Shown here piece by piece: positions 44,382 to 53,340 of a DNA stretch of 64,000 nt. The notes below the pieces were generated by a model. It ran no database searches. It worked only from the letters and a program-made list of their open reading frames with translations, and had not been told where the DNA came from. Each line of letters starts with the position of its first letter. Position 1 is the first letter of the stretch. Source of the stretch: Vibrio celticus (GTDB lineage Bacteria > Pseudomonadota > Gammaproteobacteria > Enterobacterales > Vibrionaceae); contig NZ_AP025464.1 in the NCBI RefSeq assembly GCF_024347335.1, positions 1,612,001 to 1,676,000 on the forward strand, written 5' to 3'. A program made the translations under genes and the position numbers.

Positions 44382-44618
44382 ATGCTAGGTGAAAATCATT
44401 CTCTTGTTCACGAATTTCCTGAAATGAAAGATAAAATTGCTGAGCTTGTTAAAACTGACGATGGCTTTGCATCAGACATGAAGACGTACGACAACCTTGA
44501 TAAAGAGATTCGTAAGCTTGAGCTGAAAGATTCACCCATTGATGACGGCTCGATGCACCAACTGAAACATGATCGTTCTGTACTGAAAGATGCACTGCAT
44601 GCTCGTTTAACTGGCTAG
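44382..44618 (+). CDS. YdcH family protein (DUF465)
   Basis: 78-residue, highly charged helical protein. MLGENHSLVHEFPEMKDKI followed by LKHDRSVLKDALHARL is typical of the DUF465/YdcH family, which predicts a coiled-coil hairpin. The function is unknown. It has a strong UUCG-loop terminator. Confidence 0.88.
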   Translation: MLGENHSLVHEFPEMKDKIAELVKTDDGFASDMKTYDNLDKEIRKLELKDSPIDDGSMHQLKHDRSVLKDALHARLTG

Positions 44619-44668
44619 TGAGCTAGTAATTTTGCTGATTAGCTAAATGGCGAATTGCAGACTTAGAC

Positions 44669-44693
44669 AAAAAAACTCCTTCGGGAGTTTTTT
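44669..44693 (+). terminator. Terminator of the YdcH-family gene
   Basis: AAAAACTCC-TTCG-GGAGTTTTT: nine pairs, UUCG tetraloop and a T-run. Confidence 0.92.
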
Positions 44694-44745
44694 GTTTCTG
44701 CATTCCAGTCCCTATCTGAACACATAAGCTTGGTTTTCATTGAAT

Positions 44746-44778
44746 ATAAAAAAGCTTAGCGCGGGGGACGCTAAGCTT
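44746..44778 (-). terminator. Terminator of glpD
   Basis: On the minus strand AAGCTTAGCG pairs with CGCTAAGCTT around a C-rich loop, followed by TTTTTT. It lies about 45 bases past the glpD stop. Confidence 0.9.
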
Positions 44779-44820
44779 CGTTGTTAAGTATGTTCTTGAA
44801 TCATGTTTAGGCTGGTGGGG

Positions 44821-46380
44821 TTAGCCTACTTGAGAAAAGCTCACTACCTTGCTTTGTAGTTTCTCTTTCAGGTAATCCGTTACTGCTTGCTGCTCTGATT
44901 CACTCATGTACAGGCCAAGCTTGGTTCTGCGCCACAAGATGTCTTCGTCAGTCATCGCCATCTCTTCATTGATCAAGTAATCGATCTCAACTTGATAAAC
45001 GCCATGCGCTTCCTTTGAGAATTGAATACCAAGGTCAGCTTCGCTATTTGCGCCCTTAAGTAGCTTCCACGTGTAAGTACCAAATTGAGTCACGTAGCGA
45101 AGTAACAATGCTTGAGATGCCCAAGGGTATTTAGTGTGGATCATCTTCGCAAGTTGCTCTCTACTGCAACTAAAGTTACCACCTGGAAGCGTGTCGTTCG
45201 CTGTCCAAGGCGCACCCATATTGGTTAGGTGTGGTTCTAACTTCTTAAGTGCTGCTTCGCCTAGCTTACGGTAAGTGGTTAATTTGCCACCGAAGATCGA
45301 AAGCAGTGGTGCTTGATCCAGTTCTGCGTCCAATTCCAACGTGTAGTCACGAGTGATCGCTTGTGGTGAATCCGATTCGTCGTCACAAAGCGGTCTGACG
45401 CCACTGTATGTCCAAACCACGTCTTCACGACCGAGTTGTTTAACAAAGTGTTGGTTAACAATATCAATCAAGTAATCCACTTCGACATCATCAATTGCGA
45501 CGTTACGTGGGTCGCCTTTGTATTCAAGGTCGGTAGTGCCGATGATCGAGAACTTATCTAGGTAAGGGATCATGAACACAATACGATTGTCTTTGTTTTG
45601 CAGAATGTACGCTTGTGGTTCGTCGTGAATGCGTGGCACAACAATGTGCGAGCCCTTGATCAGACGAATATTACGAGGCGAAGCTTGCTCTAATCCATCA
45701 TCAAAGAACTGTTTAACCCAAGGACCAGCTGCGTTAACAAGCGCTTTTGCTTTGCGTTCAAAGCGTTGGTTTGTCATCACATCAAGGATCGTCACATGCC
45801 AAATACCACCTTCGCGGTGCGCTTTTTCAACACGGCAGTAGTTACGTACTTCTGCGTTGTTCTCTTTTGCTGCCAACACGTTAAGCAATACCATACGCGC
45901 ATCATCAACCCAGCAATCTGAGTATTCGAAACCGGTCTTCATTTCTGGTTTCAGTAGCCCTGATTTTGCTAGGTTGACGGTCTTACTTCCAGGAAGAGTG
46001 GTGCGCTTACCCAAGTTATCGTAAAGGAATAGGCCACAGCGAATCATCCAAGCTGGGCGTAAAAATGGTCGATGAGGTAAACGGAAACGCATTGGCTGAG
46101 CAACGTGAGGCGCTTTTCTTAACAAGACTTCACGTTCAGCGAGTGCTTCCGAAACCAAACGAAATTCGTAATGTTCAAGGTAGCGTAGGCCACCGTGGAT
46201 AAGCTTTGAGCTGGCAGAAGACGTTGCAGATGCGAAATCATTTGCTTCGTATAAGCCAACGTTTAGACCACGACCTGATGCGTCTGCCGCGATGCCTGCA
46301 CCGTTGATGCCGCCGCCAATCACGATCAAGTCTAAAGTGGAAGATGTACTGTTGTTTGAATTATTTTGTTGAGCACTCAT
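44821..46380 (-). CDS. glpD: Aerobic glycerol-3-phosphate dehydrogenase
   Basis: 519-residue membrane-associated flavoenzyme that oxidises glycerol-3-phosphate to dihydroxyacetone phosphate and reduces quinone. The N-terminal FAD motif is VIGGGINGAGIAADASGRG (about 20-38). GGLRYLEHYEFRLVSEAL, and the C-terminal domain beginning with GGKLTTYRKLGEAAL are GlpD hallmarks. It is transcribed as its own unit in the glp region, downstream of glpR, from which a terminator does not separate it in reverse order: glpR ends after glpD's start on the minus strand, with terminator 46497-46528 in between. Confidence 0.96.
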   Translation of the reverse strand: MSAQQNNSNNSTSSTLDLIVIGGGINGAGIAADASGRGLNVGLYEANDFASATSSASSKLIHGGLRYLEHYEFRLVSEALAEREVLLRKAPHVAQPMRFRLPHRPFLRPAWMIRCGLFLYDNLGKRTTLPGSKTVNLAKSGLLKPEMKTGFEYSDCWVDDARMVLLNVLAAKENNAEVRNYCRVEKAHREGGIWHVTILDVMTNQRFERKAKALVNAAGPWVKQFFDDGLEQASPRNIRLIKGSHIVVPRIHDEPQAYILQNKDNRIVFMIPYLDKFSIIGTTDLEYKGDPRNVAIDDVEVDYLIDIVNQHFVKQLGREDVVWTYSGVRPLCDDESDSPQAITRDYTLELDAELDQAPLLSIFGGKLTTYRKLGEAALKKLEPHLTNMGAPWTANDTLPGGNFSCSREQLAKMIHTKYPWASQALLLRYVTQFGTYTWKLLKGANSEADLGIQFSKEAHGVYQVEIDYLINEEMAMTDEDILWRRTKLGLYMSESEQQAVTDYLKEKLQSKVVSFSQVG

Positions 46381-46496
46381 TGTTTTGACCTCTTTCTGAG
46401 CGAACGAGCATTTTAGAACATAATTGAATCCTATATGAACTTTCGTTTGCGGTCATTTATTATTTTCGTTTATGCGCGTTTTATGTGATTTGGGCA

Positions 46497-46528
46497 TAAA
46501 AAAACCTCTGCTTATGAAAGCAGAGGTT
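46497..46528 (-). terminator. Terminator of glpR
   Basis: AACCTCTGCTT-ATGA-AAGCAGAGGTT is an 11-pair stem; on the minus strand it is followed by a run of seven Ts. It separates glpR from glpD. Confidence 0.92.
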
Positions 46529-46650
46529 CAAATAAGACTAATTCGAGCATAGAAGCGACAGTGACAGCGAGCAAGTTTTACTTTATTAACTTTTCTATAA
46601 AGAATCGTGATTCATTTAAGAAAGTGGCGTCACTGAGCTCTTGTTTTGAT

Positions 46651-47436
46651 TTATTCGCTCATAGGACGAGCGGTATCGATCACTTCTAATGGTATTGCCG
46701 AATCTTTAAGGATGTTGAGAATCTCTTCCGGTGGCTGCTTATTAGTAAACACCATGTGCGCTTGAGAGATATTGCCGAGCTTAACCATCGCGTTACGGCC
46801 AAACTTAGTGTGGTCGACGGCTAAGAAGATGCTGCGACTGTTTTCGATGATGGCTTGTTTTACACGAACTTCGTGGTAATCAAAGTCGAGCAGTGAGCCA
46901 TCAAAGTCGATGCCGCTGATACCTAAGATTCCGAAATCAAGGCGGAATTGTTTAACGAAATCGAGCGTTGCTTCACCCACGATGCCGCCGTCGCGGTTTC
47001 TCACTTCGCCGCCCGCTAAGATAACCTTGATCTCTGGGTTCGGAAGAAGAATGCTCGCAACGTTAATGTTGTTGGTGACAACTCGTAATTGTTTGTGATT
47101 TTTATTGAGCGCGCGTGCTACCGATTCTGGCGTGGTACCGATATCAACGAACAGGGTTGCACCATCTGGGATGTGCTTAACCAGTTCGTCGGCGATCACG
47201 TCTTTTTCGTTGAAGTTAAGCGCTTTACGCGTGTTATAAGAGGTGTTTTCCGAGCTTAAAGGAATGGTTGCACCGCCATGATAGCGACGAATTTTGTTGC
47301 TATCGGCCAGTTCATTGAGGTCTCGTCTGATGGTTTGTGGGCTGACATCGAACTTTTCAACGAGCTCTTCGGTGCTCACATATCCTTGTGTTTTTACCAG
47401 ATCTACAATCTGCTGGTGTCTTGGTATCTGCTTCAC
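46651..47436 (-). CDS. glpR: DeoR-family repressor of the glp regulon
   Basis: 261-residue DeoR-type repressor relieved by glycerol-3-phosphate. The HTH is at about residues 18-43 (VSTEELVEKFDVSPQTIRRDLNEL), followed by RYHGGATIP, and the sugar-phosphate domain has DIGTTPESVARAL and GILGISGIDFDGSL. It lies between glpFK and glpD as in other gammaproteobacteria. It probably controls all three flanking glp genes. Confidence 0.95.
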   Translation of the reverse strand: MKQIPRHQQIVDLVKTQGYVSTEELVEKFDVSPQTIRRDLNELADSNKIRRYHGGATIPLSSENTSYNTRKALNFNEKDVIADELVKHIPDGATLFVDIGTTPESVARALNKNHKQLRVVTNNINVASILLPNPEIKVILAGGEVRNRDGGIVGEATLDFVKQFRLDFGILGISGIDFDGSLLDFDYHEVRVKQAIIENSRSIFLAVDHTKFGRNAMVKLGNISQAHMVFTNKQPPEEILNILKDSAIPLEVIDTARPMSE

Positions 47437-47606
47437 TTAACTTACCACTCCCTGCGCGCAAAGGGCTCTAGCGCGTCAAAATCGAAAATATAAACTCACG
47501 CTATTGTGCTCGAATTGATGAAAAGAGAGAAGTAATGATGGTAAGGAATCATGTCTAAACCGCAAAAACGCTGGTCAAAACGTGTAATTTGAGCCTGAAA
47601 CGCAAT

Positions 47607-47632
47607 AAAGAGCACAAAAGAGTGCTCTTTTT
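47607..47632. terminator. Terminator downstream of glpK
   Basis: AAAGAGCAC pairs with GTGCTCTTT across six bases. T-run on the plus side is five; on the minus side TTTATT. It lies about 100 bases past the glpK stop, between glpK and glpR. Confidence 0.7.
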
Positions 47633-47650
47633 AGTTTCGTTTGCTGAGGT

Positions 47651-47680
47651 TCGAGCAATCTAATCGATGAGATTGCTCGA
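47651..47680. other. Inverted repeat between glpK and its terminator
   Basis: TCGAGCAATCT pairs perfectly with AGATTGCTCGA across an eight-base loop. No T-run follows on either strand. It may be a 3' UTR stability hairpin; its TCGAGCAAT also resembles the TGCTCGA motif found ahead of glpR and glpF, so an operator role is possible. Confidence 0.45.
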
Positions 47681-47728
47681 GTTCCTAGGTCAACGGATAA
47701 TGATTAACGATGAGCTGAATACTCAGTA

Positions 47729-49249
47729 TTACTCTTCGTCGTCATCGTGCAGTTCAGACCAAACCTGTGCACACTTGATAGCACGCTTCCAGCCTTTGTA
47801 ACGGCGGTTACGCTTCTCTTCGTCGTGGTGCGGAATGAATGTGCGGTTAAGAACGGCTTTGTCTTGAAGCTCGTCAATGCTGTCCCAGAAACCAACCGCT
47901 AGGCCAGCAAGGTAAGCGGCACCAAGAGCCGTTACTTCTGTTACTTCAGGGCGGTGAACTTCAGTATCCAGCACGTCTGATTGGAATTGCATTAGGAAGT
48001 TATTCGCTACTGCGCCGCCATCAACACGTAGGTTTGCTAGCTTGATGCCAGAGTCCGCTTGCATCGCGTCTAGTACGTCACGCGTTTGGTAAGCAATGCC
48101 TTCCAAGGTTGCACGGATGATGTGGTTCGAGTTAACACCACGAGTCAGGCCAACAATCGTACCGCGAGCGTAAGCATCCCAGTATGGTGCGCCTAAACCC
48201 GTAAACGCAGGGACTACGTAAACGCCGTTTGAAGAGTCTACTTTGGTTGCGAAATACTCAGAGTCTTCTGCGCCAGCCAGTAGTTTCATTTCATCACGTA
48301 GCCATTGGATTGATGCGCCGCCCATGAATACTGCGCCTTCCAGTGCGTATGCAGGTTCGCCTTTGGGACCACATGCCAGTGTGGTTAGAAGGCCGTTTTT
48401 CGATGTGACTTTCTCTTGGCCCGTGTTCATTAGAAGGAAACAACCCGTGCCGTAAGTGTTCTTAGCTTGGCCTGCTTCTACACACATTTGACCGTAAAGT
48501 GCCGCTTGTTGGTCACCCGCAATACCCGCGATTGGAATACGAGTACCGCCTTTACCACCAAGGTTCGTTTGACCGTAAACCTCAGAAGAACGCTTCACTT
48601 CAGGCATCATTGATGACGGGATACCCATTTCATCAAGTAGCTTTTGATCCCAGCATAGGTCGTTGATGTTGAACAACATAGTACGTGACGCGTTAGTGTA
48701 ATCCGTAACGTGAACACGTCCTTGAGTCATCTTCCAAACCAACCAAGTATCAACGGTACCGAACAGTAGTTTACCAGCTTCAGCGTCTTCACGAGCGCCT
48801 TCAACGTTGTCTAGAATCCATTTTACTTTGGTACCTGAGAAATACGGGTCAAGGACTAAGCCTGTATTGTCACGTACGTAGTCTTCTAGGCCACGTGCTT
48901 TTAGGTCTTCACAGATATCTGCTGTACGGCGACATTGCCATACGATTGCGTTATAAACCGGCTTACCTGTCTCTTTGTTCCAAACAATGGTGGTTTCACG
49001 TTGGTTCGTGATACCGATGCCCGCGAGCTCATCGCTGCGGATGCCTGCTTTAGCAAGAGCTTCAACCAATGTAGAGCTTTGCGTTGCCCAGATTTCCATT
49101 GGATCATGTTCAACCCAACCGGCTTTAGGATAAATCTGAGTAAATTCACGTTGAGAAGAACTTACGATGTTTGCATCGTGGTCGAGGATTACAGCGCGAG
49201 AGCTTGTGGTGCCTTGGTCTAGGGCAACAATGTATTTTTGCTCGGTCAT
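47729..49249 (-). CDS. glpK: Glycerol kinase
   Basis: 506-residue FGGY-family kinase that phosphorylates glycerol to glycerol-3-phosphate, trapping it after GlpF-mediated entry. The N-terminal ALDQGTTSSRAVI, catalytic NQRETTIVWNKETG, and LEGIAYQTRDVLDAM are typical, as is the central WILDNVEGARE. The C-terminus ends with an acidic DDDEE tail. It is co-directional with glpF, 59 bases apart. Confidence 0.96.
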   Translation of the reverse strand: MTEQKYIVALDQGTTSSRAVILDHDANIVSSSQREFTQIYPKAGWVEHDPMEIWATQSSTLVEALAKAGIRSDELAGIGITNQRETTIVWNKETGKPVYNAIVWQCRRTADICEDLKARGLEDYVRDNTGLVLDPYFSGTKVKWILDNVEGAREDAEAGKLLFGTVDTWLVWKMTQGRVHVTDYTNASRTMLFNINDLCWDQKLLDEMGIPSSMMPEVKRSSEVYGQTNLGGKGGTRIPIAGIAGDQQAALYGQMCVEAGQAKNTYGTGCFLLMNTGQEKVTSKNGLLTTLACGPKGEPAYALEGAVFMGGASIQWLRDEMKLLAGAEDSEYFATKVDSSNGVYVVPAFTGLGAPYWDAYARGTIVGLTRGVNSNHIIRATLEGIAYQTRDVLDAMQADSGIKLANLRVDGGAVANNFLMQFQSDVLDTEVHRPEVTEVTALGAAYLAGLAVGFWDSIDELQDKAVLNRTFIPHHDEEKRNRRYKGWKRAIKCAQVWSELHDDDEE

Positions 49250-49308
49250 GGTAAGAATCCTTTTTCTTTTGTTATTTATATTTTAGTAAATGTAGGGGCG
49301 CTTAGTGA

Positions 49309-50163
49309 TTAAGCTTGAGCTTGTTCAGCTTCTTGTTCTGTTTCACATTGGTTTGGAATTGTGCAGCCTTGGCCTTCAATAGGTAGGTAAGCACCGATAA
49401 CACGTGGGTACAACCAGCCACCAAAACATGCACCCGCAATTGGAGCAAGGATTGGAACGATGAAGTAAGGAATATCACGAGCACCTGTTAGAGCGAAATC
49501 CCAACCTGCAAAGTAAGCGAACAGTTTTGGTCCGAAGTCACGAGCAGGGTTCATTGCAAAGCCCGTCAGTGGACCTAAAGAACCACCGATAACCGCGATA
49601 AGAATACCGATCAGTAGAGGGTTCATAGCACCGCGAGATGCGCCATTATTCTCATCACCTAACGCTAAAATGGCAAACATCAACACTGCAGTAATCACGA
49701 ATTCCACAGCAAAAGCGCCGAAGAAAGAGAGTGAAGCATGTGGGTAAGTCGAGAAGATACCAGCAGTTGATAGTGCGTCTTGGCTGCTACGAACGAAGTT
49801 GTGTGCGATTTCGTAGTCAGTGAATAGGTTGCTGTACAGGCTGTAAACCAGTGCTGCAGAGCAGAATGCGCCAAGCAGTTGCGAAATGATGTAAGGCAGC
49901 ACTTTCGCTTTATCAAAGCCATGGAACATGGCTAGTGCAATCGTCACGGCTGGGTTGATGTGAGCGCCTGACACGCCGGCAGTACAGTAAATTGCAATCG
50001 CAACACCGAAGCCCCAGATGATGCTGATTTCCCATTGTCCGAATGTTGCACCGGTTAGTACCAGTGCAGCCACACAGCCAACGCCGAAGAATATGAGCAA
50101 TCCTGTACCGATAAATTCAGCCAAGCATTGCCCAAATAAAGAAGGGTGTTTGTTTGTTGTCAT
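49309..50163 (-). CDS. glpF: Glycerol uptake facilitator (aquaglyceroporin)
   Basis: 284-residue inner-membrane channel with the two NPA motifs (SGAHINPAVT and GFAMNPARDFGP); the Asp after the second NPAR marks a glycerol rather than a pure water channel. Six spans and two half-helices are evident. It is the first gene of glpFK and has a long upstream region with possible GlpR sites. Confidence 0.95.
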   Translation of the reverse strand: MTTNKHPSLFGQCLAEFIGTGLLIFFGVGCVAALVLTGATFGQWEISIIWGFGVAIAIYCTAGVSGAHINPAVTIALAMFHGFDKAKVLPYIISQLLGAFCSAALVYSLYSNLFTDYEIAHNFVRSSQDALSTAGIFSTYPHASLSFFGAFAVEFVITAVLMFAILALGDENNGASRGAMNPLLIGILIAVIGGSLGPLTGFAMNPARDFGPKLFAYFAGWDFALTGARDIPYFIVPILAPIAGACFGGWLYPRVIGAYLPIEGQGCTIPNQCETEQEAEQAQA

Positions 50164-50221
50164 GTTCGAGTCCTTTTTAGTTTTGCTTATCTAGCACGTG
50201 TATTGTGCATATATTTGCGAA

Positions 50222-50350
50222 CTCGAAAATAAACGAACATTAAAAGTGAGCGTTTGAGCATAAAATTGTTAATTAAAGTCACTTGAAATGTTAATCCGAA
50301 CACTTTTGCTCGAAAAAGATGCTCGCATGAACGTCATTGCTCGAATTGAT
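50222..50350. promoter_or_regulatory. Candidate GlpR-binding region ahead of glpF
   Basis: The 130 bases upstream of glpF hold AAATAAACGAACATTA and several TGCTCG elements, including TGCTCGAATTGAT (50338-50350), which recurs exactly at 47507-47519 upstream of glpR. CGAACAT equals a half-site of the enteric GlpR operator as remembered. A repressor site is inferred from position and repetition. Confidence 0.4.
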
Positions 50351-50412
50351 AGGTTGCGAAGCCGCTCAAACTACCTATATGTAAATGAATGCGCAACTGG
50401 TACGAGGAGTTT

Positions 50413-50466
50413 ATGTTTGGATTTGTGATGCTACTTCGTGAGTGGTGGATTATTAGACTTAATTAG
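50413..50466 (+). CDS. Candidate 17-residue micro-ORF with strong ribosome site
   Basis: GAGGAG stands 4 bases before an ATG that opens MFGFVMLLREWWIIRLN and then TAG. The peptide is hydrophobic with a Trp pair. It lies in the gap between glpF and the PACE gene, on the opposite strand from both. Such a strong ribosome site before so short a frame is uncommon by chance, but nothing else supports it. Confidence 0.3.
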   Translation: MFGFVMLLREWWIIRLN

Positions 50467-50535
50467 GGAGGGCTGTGTGATGTTTTTGCTATGTAACAAG
50501 TGCGTTAATAAATGAGCTTATATTCATAAATGAAT

Positions 50536-50567
50536 AAACTGCCAACTATGTTGTAGTTTGGCAGTTT
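50536..50567 (-). terminator. Terminator of the PACE transporter gene
   Basis: AAACTGCCAA pairs with TTGGCAGTTT across 12 bases with T-rich ends on both strands, 45 bases past the PACE stop. Confidence 0.75.
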
Positions 50568-50611
50568 TAATTTGGGTGTATGTTCTTGTTATAAGATACG
50601 AACTTACCGCT

Positions 50612-51043
50612 CTAAACCAGAGCTGCCACTTTTCCTTTCACTACCAATTGATCTCGAACCGAGTCGTATGCCCAGTTGAACGCAATCGCGTAAAGTACGA
50701 AGAAAATCACTAGGCCGATGTCCATGATCAGTACGGTTAGGAAGTCGAGTTGTAGAACCCACATCAAGACAGGTAGAGTCACTGTCATTAAGCCAAGCTC
50801 AAAACCTAATCCGTGCAGAACACGTGTTTTCGTGGTTCTTTTGCTTCGGTCTGCTCCGTAAATTTTGTCGTAGCCATAGTTGTAAACGTAGTTCCAAGCC
50901 ATCGCTATCAATGATATTGCGAGCGCTAAGCCTGCCATTTCGCCTGCGCCGTTTCCTGTAATATAGGTTGCAAGCCCTGCCATCAAAAACAAAGCAACCA
51001 ATTCAAATAGCACCATGTGCAACATGCGTTCTTTATGTGACAT
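50612..51043 (-). CDS. PACE-family efflux transporter (AceI-like)
   Basis: 143-residue inner-membrane protein with two bacterial transmembrane pair (BTP) domains, four spans in all. The first BTP has RMLHMVLFELVALFLM and the second RVLHGLGFELGLMTVTLP, the repeated H-x-x-x-FE pattern of the proteobacterial antimicrobial compound efflux family. Each repeat ends with a W-N/A-x-x-Y-D segment (WNYVYNYGYD; FNWAYDSV). Characterised members export chlorhexidine or polyamines. A LysR gene is divergent 130 bases away, the usual arrangement. Confidence 0.9.
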   Translation of the reverse strand: MSHKERMLHMVLFELVALFLMAGLATYITGNGAGEMAGLALAISLIAMAWNYVYNYGYDKIYGADRSKRTTKTRVLHGLGFELGLMTVTLPVLMWVLQLDFLTVLIMDIGLVIFFVLYAIAFNWAYDSVRDQLVVKGKVAALV

Positions 51044-51136
51044 TTTTCTAACTCTCTTTACGATTAAATAGCCGCCGATGGGCTAATGACTTGGCTAGAT
51101 AATATCTACTTAAGTGATAATATAAAGATAGTTAGC

Positions 51137-51151
51137 ATCACATATAGTGAT
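51137..51151. promoter_or_regulatory. Candidate LysR-type operator between PACE and LysR genes
   Basis: ATCAC-ATATA-GTGAT is a perfect inverted repeat 22 bases before the LysR ATG (51174) and 93 bases upstream of the PACE start. Confidence 0.5.
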
Positions 51152-51173
51152 AGTAAGTTTTGGGAGACACCGA

Positions 51174-52061
51174 ATGTACAACATTGAACAACTGAAAATG
51201 TTTGTGTATGCCGTTGAATTAGGGTCATTTTCTGCGAGTGCTCGTGAGTTGGGCAAGGTGCAGTCGGCGGTGAGCCAAGGCATCAGTAATCTTGAAATAG
51301 ATTTTAATGTTGAGCTTTTTGATCGTTCGACTCGAAAGCCTTCACTAACGAAAGCGGGCGAGCAGTTATTTAAACAGGTGAAAGCAATCGTGCTTCAGGT
51401 TGAAGATCTGAATGTGACGGTTAGTGCGATGGGCAGCGGTGAAGAGGGGCTCATCAAAATTGCATTAGATGATTCACTATTGGTCCCGAATTTATCTAAG
51501 ATCCTTAGTCAGTTCAGTCAACAATTCCCTGCGACTGAAGTGGAACTAGTTGCGTGTACCACGACAGAGGTCAATCCGTTAATTATCGAAGAGAGAGCCG
51601 ACATTGGATTAATGTTTACTAACTTGGCTTTTGATGTCGGTTCTGAGCCTTGCTTTATCGGTCACTTACCGTTTATTGCTGTGTGTCATCCAAGTCATTC
51701 GCTCGCAAAAACAGGTGTGGCGAAACTCTCTGATTTACTCCCGCATCGTCAGCTAATGTTGAGGGGAGATAAAGGTAAGGTGATGGATCAATTTCCACTG
51801 ATTGCCGGAAAGGTATGGTGGTCAAACAGCTTTATTGTTATCAAAGAGATGGTGCTCGGCAGCGATATTGGCTGGGCATACTTACCCAAGCACCTTGTCG
51901 AAGAGGAGCTGAATAAGCAGCGTTTAGTGGAGATTAATGTCTCATTCGATCACAAAACATGGTCGCCGCCCGTTGATCTTGTTCTGTCTAAAACACGCTC
52001 TAAAGGACCTGCGTTACTTTGGCTTGAACAAGCATTGAAAGGCTTATTAGACGAAACGTAA
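51174..52061 (+). CDS. LysR-family regulator divergent from the PACE gene
   Basis: 295-residue LysR-type protein. The ATG at 51174 (MYNIEQLKMFVYAVE) is preferred over one 27 bases upstream because GGGAG lies at a proper distance. The HTH is at about 15-40 (FSASARELGKVQSAVSQGISN). Its likely job is activation of the neighbouring efflux gene in the presence of its substrate, as AceR does for aceI. Confidence 0.9.
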   Translation: MYNIEQLKMFVYAVELGSFSASARELGKVQSAVSQGISNLEIDFNVELFDRSTRKPSLTKAGEQLFKQVKAIVLQVEDLNVTVSAMGSGEEGLIKIALDDSLLVPNLSKILSQFSQQFPATEVELVACTTTEVNPLIIEERADIGLMFTNLAFDVGSEPCFIGHLPFIAVCHPSHSLAKTGVAKLSDLLPHRQLMLRGDKGKVMDQFPLIAGKVWWSNSFIVIKEMVLGSDIGWAYLPKHLVEEELNKQRLVEINVSFDHKTWSPPVDLVLSKTRSKGPALLWLEQALKGLLDET

Positions 52062-52101
52062 AAACTGGACGAAACTTAAATTGGATCAAACTGAATAAAG
52101 A

Positions 52102-52131
52102 AAAGGCTCACCGTTTAACGTGTGAGCCTTT
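52102..52131. terminator. Bidirectional terminator between LysR and ACR3 genes
   Basis: AAAGGCTCAC pairs with GTGAGCCTTT across ten bases with A- and T-rich flanks; it separates convergent genes. Confidence 0.85.
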
Positions 52132-52167
52132 CTGTTTGATGTGATGCTGCTTTTTGTTAGCTGTAAC

Positions 52168-52188
52168 TCTAGATGCTAGACGCTAGGT
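52168..52188. repeat. Degenerate heptamer repeat TCTAGAT-GCTAGAC-GCTAGGT
   Basis: Three related 7-base units cover the last codons and stop of the minus-strand ACR3 gene, just beyond the bidirectional terminator. The unit matches the GCTAGAT array at 26858 and sits in the same kind of place. Confidence 0.65.
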
Positions 52189-53231
52189 TTAACCGTCTGA
52201 CCGTTGTAGTACTTGTCTTTCATCTTAAGCGCTACGTTCACTAGGTAAATCAGCACTGGTACTTCAATCAGTGGACCGATAACACCGGCAAACGCTTGGT
52301 CTGAGTTGATACCGAATACTGAGATAGCAACGGCAATCGCTAGCTCGAAGTTGTTACCAGTCGCTGTGAATGCAATTGATGCGTTCTTGTCGTATTCAAT
52401 ACCCATCTTCTTACCAATGAAGAAGCTGATGAAGAACATCGCTGTGAAGTAGATAGTCAGTGGAACCGCAATCAACAATACGTCCATTGGCAGTTCTACA
52501 ATCATCTCGCCTTTTAGGCTGAACATCAGAACGATAGTCGCCAGTAGCGCAATCAGTGTGATTGGCGAGATGCGTGGAATAAACACATCGTTGTACCACT
52601 GTTCGCCTTTCATCGATACAAGGATCTTACGGCTTAGGAAGCCCGCTAAGAATGGGATGCCTAGGTAGATAAGTACACTGTGTGCAATGTCGATCATCGA
52701 GATATCAACCAACATGCCTTCGTAACCAAATACTGGTGGAAGAACGCTGATGAACAACCACGCCATAAAGCTGTAGCTCACTACTTGGAATGCACTGTTT
52801 AGAGCAACCAACGCCGCACCGTACTCCTTGTTACCACCGCCGATGTCGTTCCAAACCAGAACCATTGCTACACAACGAGCAAGACCAATCAGAATTACGC
52901 CGACCATGTAACCTGGGTGATCACCCAAGAAAGTCAGTGCCAATACAAACATCAGAATTGGGCCAACAAGCCAGTTCATGATCAAAGATAGCTTGATCGC
53001 TTTCTTATCTTTTACCACGGTGCCTAGCAGGTTGTAGTTAACCTTAGCCAAAGGTGGGTACATCATTAAGATAAGGCCAATCGCAAGCGGAATGTTGGTG
53101 GTACCAACAGACATAGATTCGTTCCACTGCTCGATCTGTGGGAATAGGGTGCCAAGCAATACACCAAGGCCCATGGCAATAAAAATCCACAGTGTTAAGT
53201 AGCGATCTAGAAAACCTAACTTTGGTTTCAT
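52176..53231 (-). CDS. acr3: Arsenite efflux protein, ACR3 family
   Basis: 351-residue inner-membrane antiporter that expels arsenite. The ATG at 53231 (MKPKLGFLDRYLTLW) follows AGAGAG and matches the family start; an upstream ATG would add 21 residues. About ten spans are seen. The essential ACR3 Cys is in GLARCVAMVLVWN. Its C-terminal PSV stop lies in a short heptamer repeat. An arsR-type gene lies upstream on the same strand (about 110 bases between coding regions), suggesting an arsenic-inducible operon. No arsC gene is visible. Confidence 0.92.
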   Translation of the reverse strand: MKPKLGFLDRYLTLWIFIAMGLGVLLGTLFPQIEQWNESMSVGTTNIPLAIGLILMMYPPLAKVNYNLLGTVVKDKKAIKLSLIMNWLVGPILMFVLALTFLGDHPGYMVGVILIGLARCVAMVLVWNDIGGGNKEYGAALVALNSAFQVVSYSFMAWLFISVLPPVFGYEGMLVDISMIDIAHSVLIYLGIPFLAGFLSRKILVSMKGEQWYNDVFIPRISPITLIALLATIVLMFSLKGEMIVELPMDVLLIAVPLTIYFTAMFFISFFIGKKMGIEYDKNASIAFTATGNNFELAIAVAISVFGINSDQAFAGVIGPLIEVPVLIYLVNVALKMKDKYYNGQTVKPSV

Positions 53232-53340
53232 GATAATCTCTCTTTGTTGATATCGTAAATCGTCGAAAAACGATTGGTTGTGGCAAAAAAACACGCTTAA
53301 AAGTAAAGGCCACTAAAGCCGATCATTCAAGCGTGAACTT

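Noticed and set aside
44195..44392. 65-residue plus-strand frame before the YdcH-family gene
   Set aside because: No ribosome site, odd composition, and it runs into the promoter and start of the next gene.
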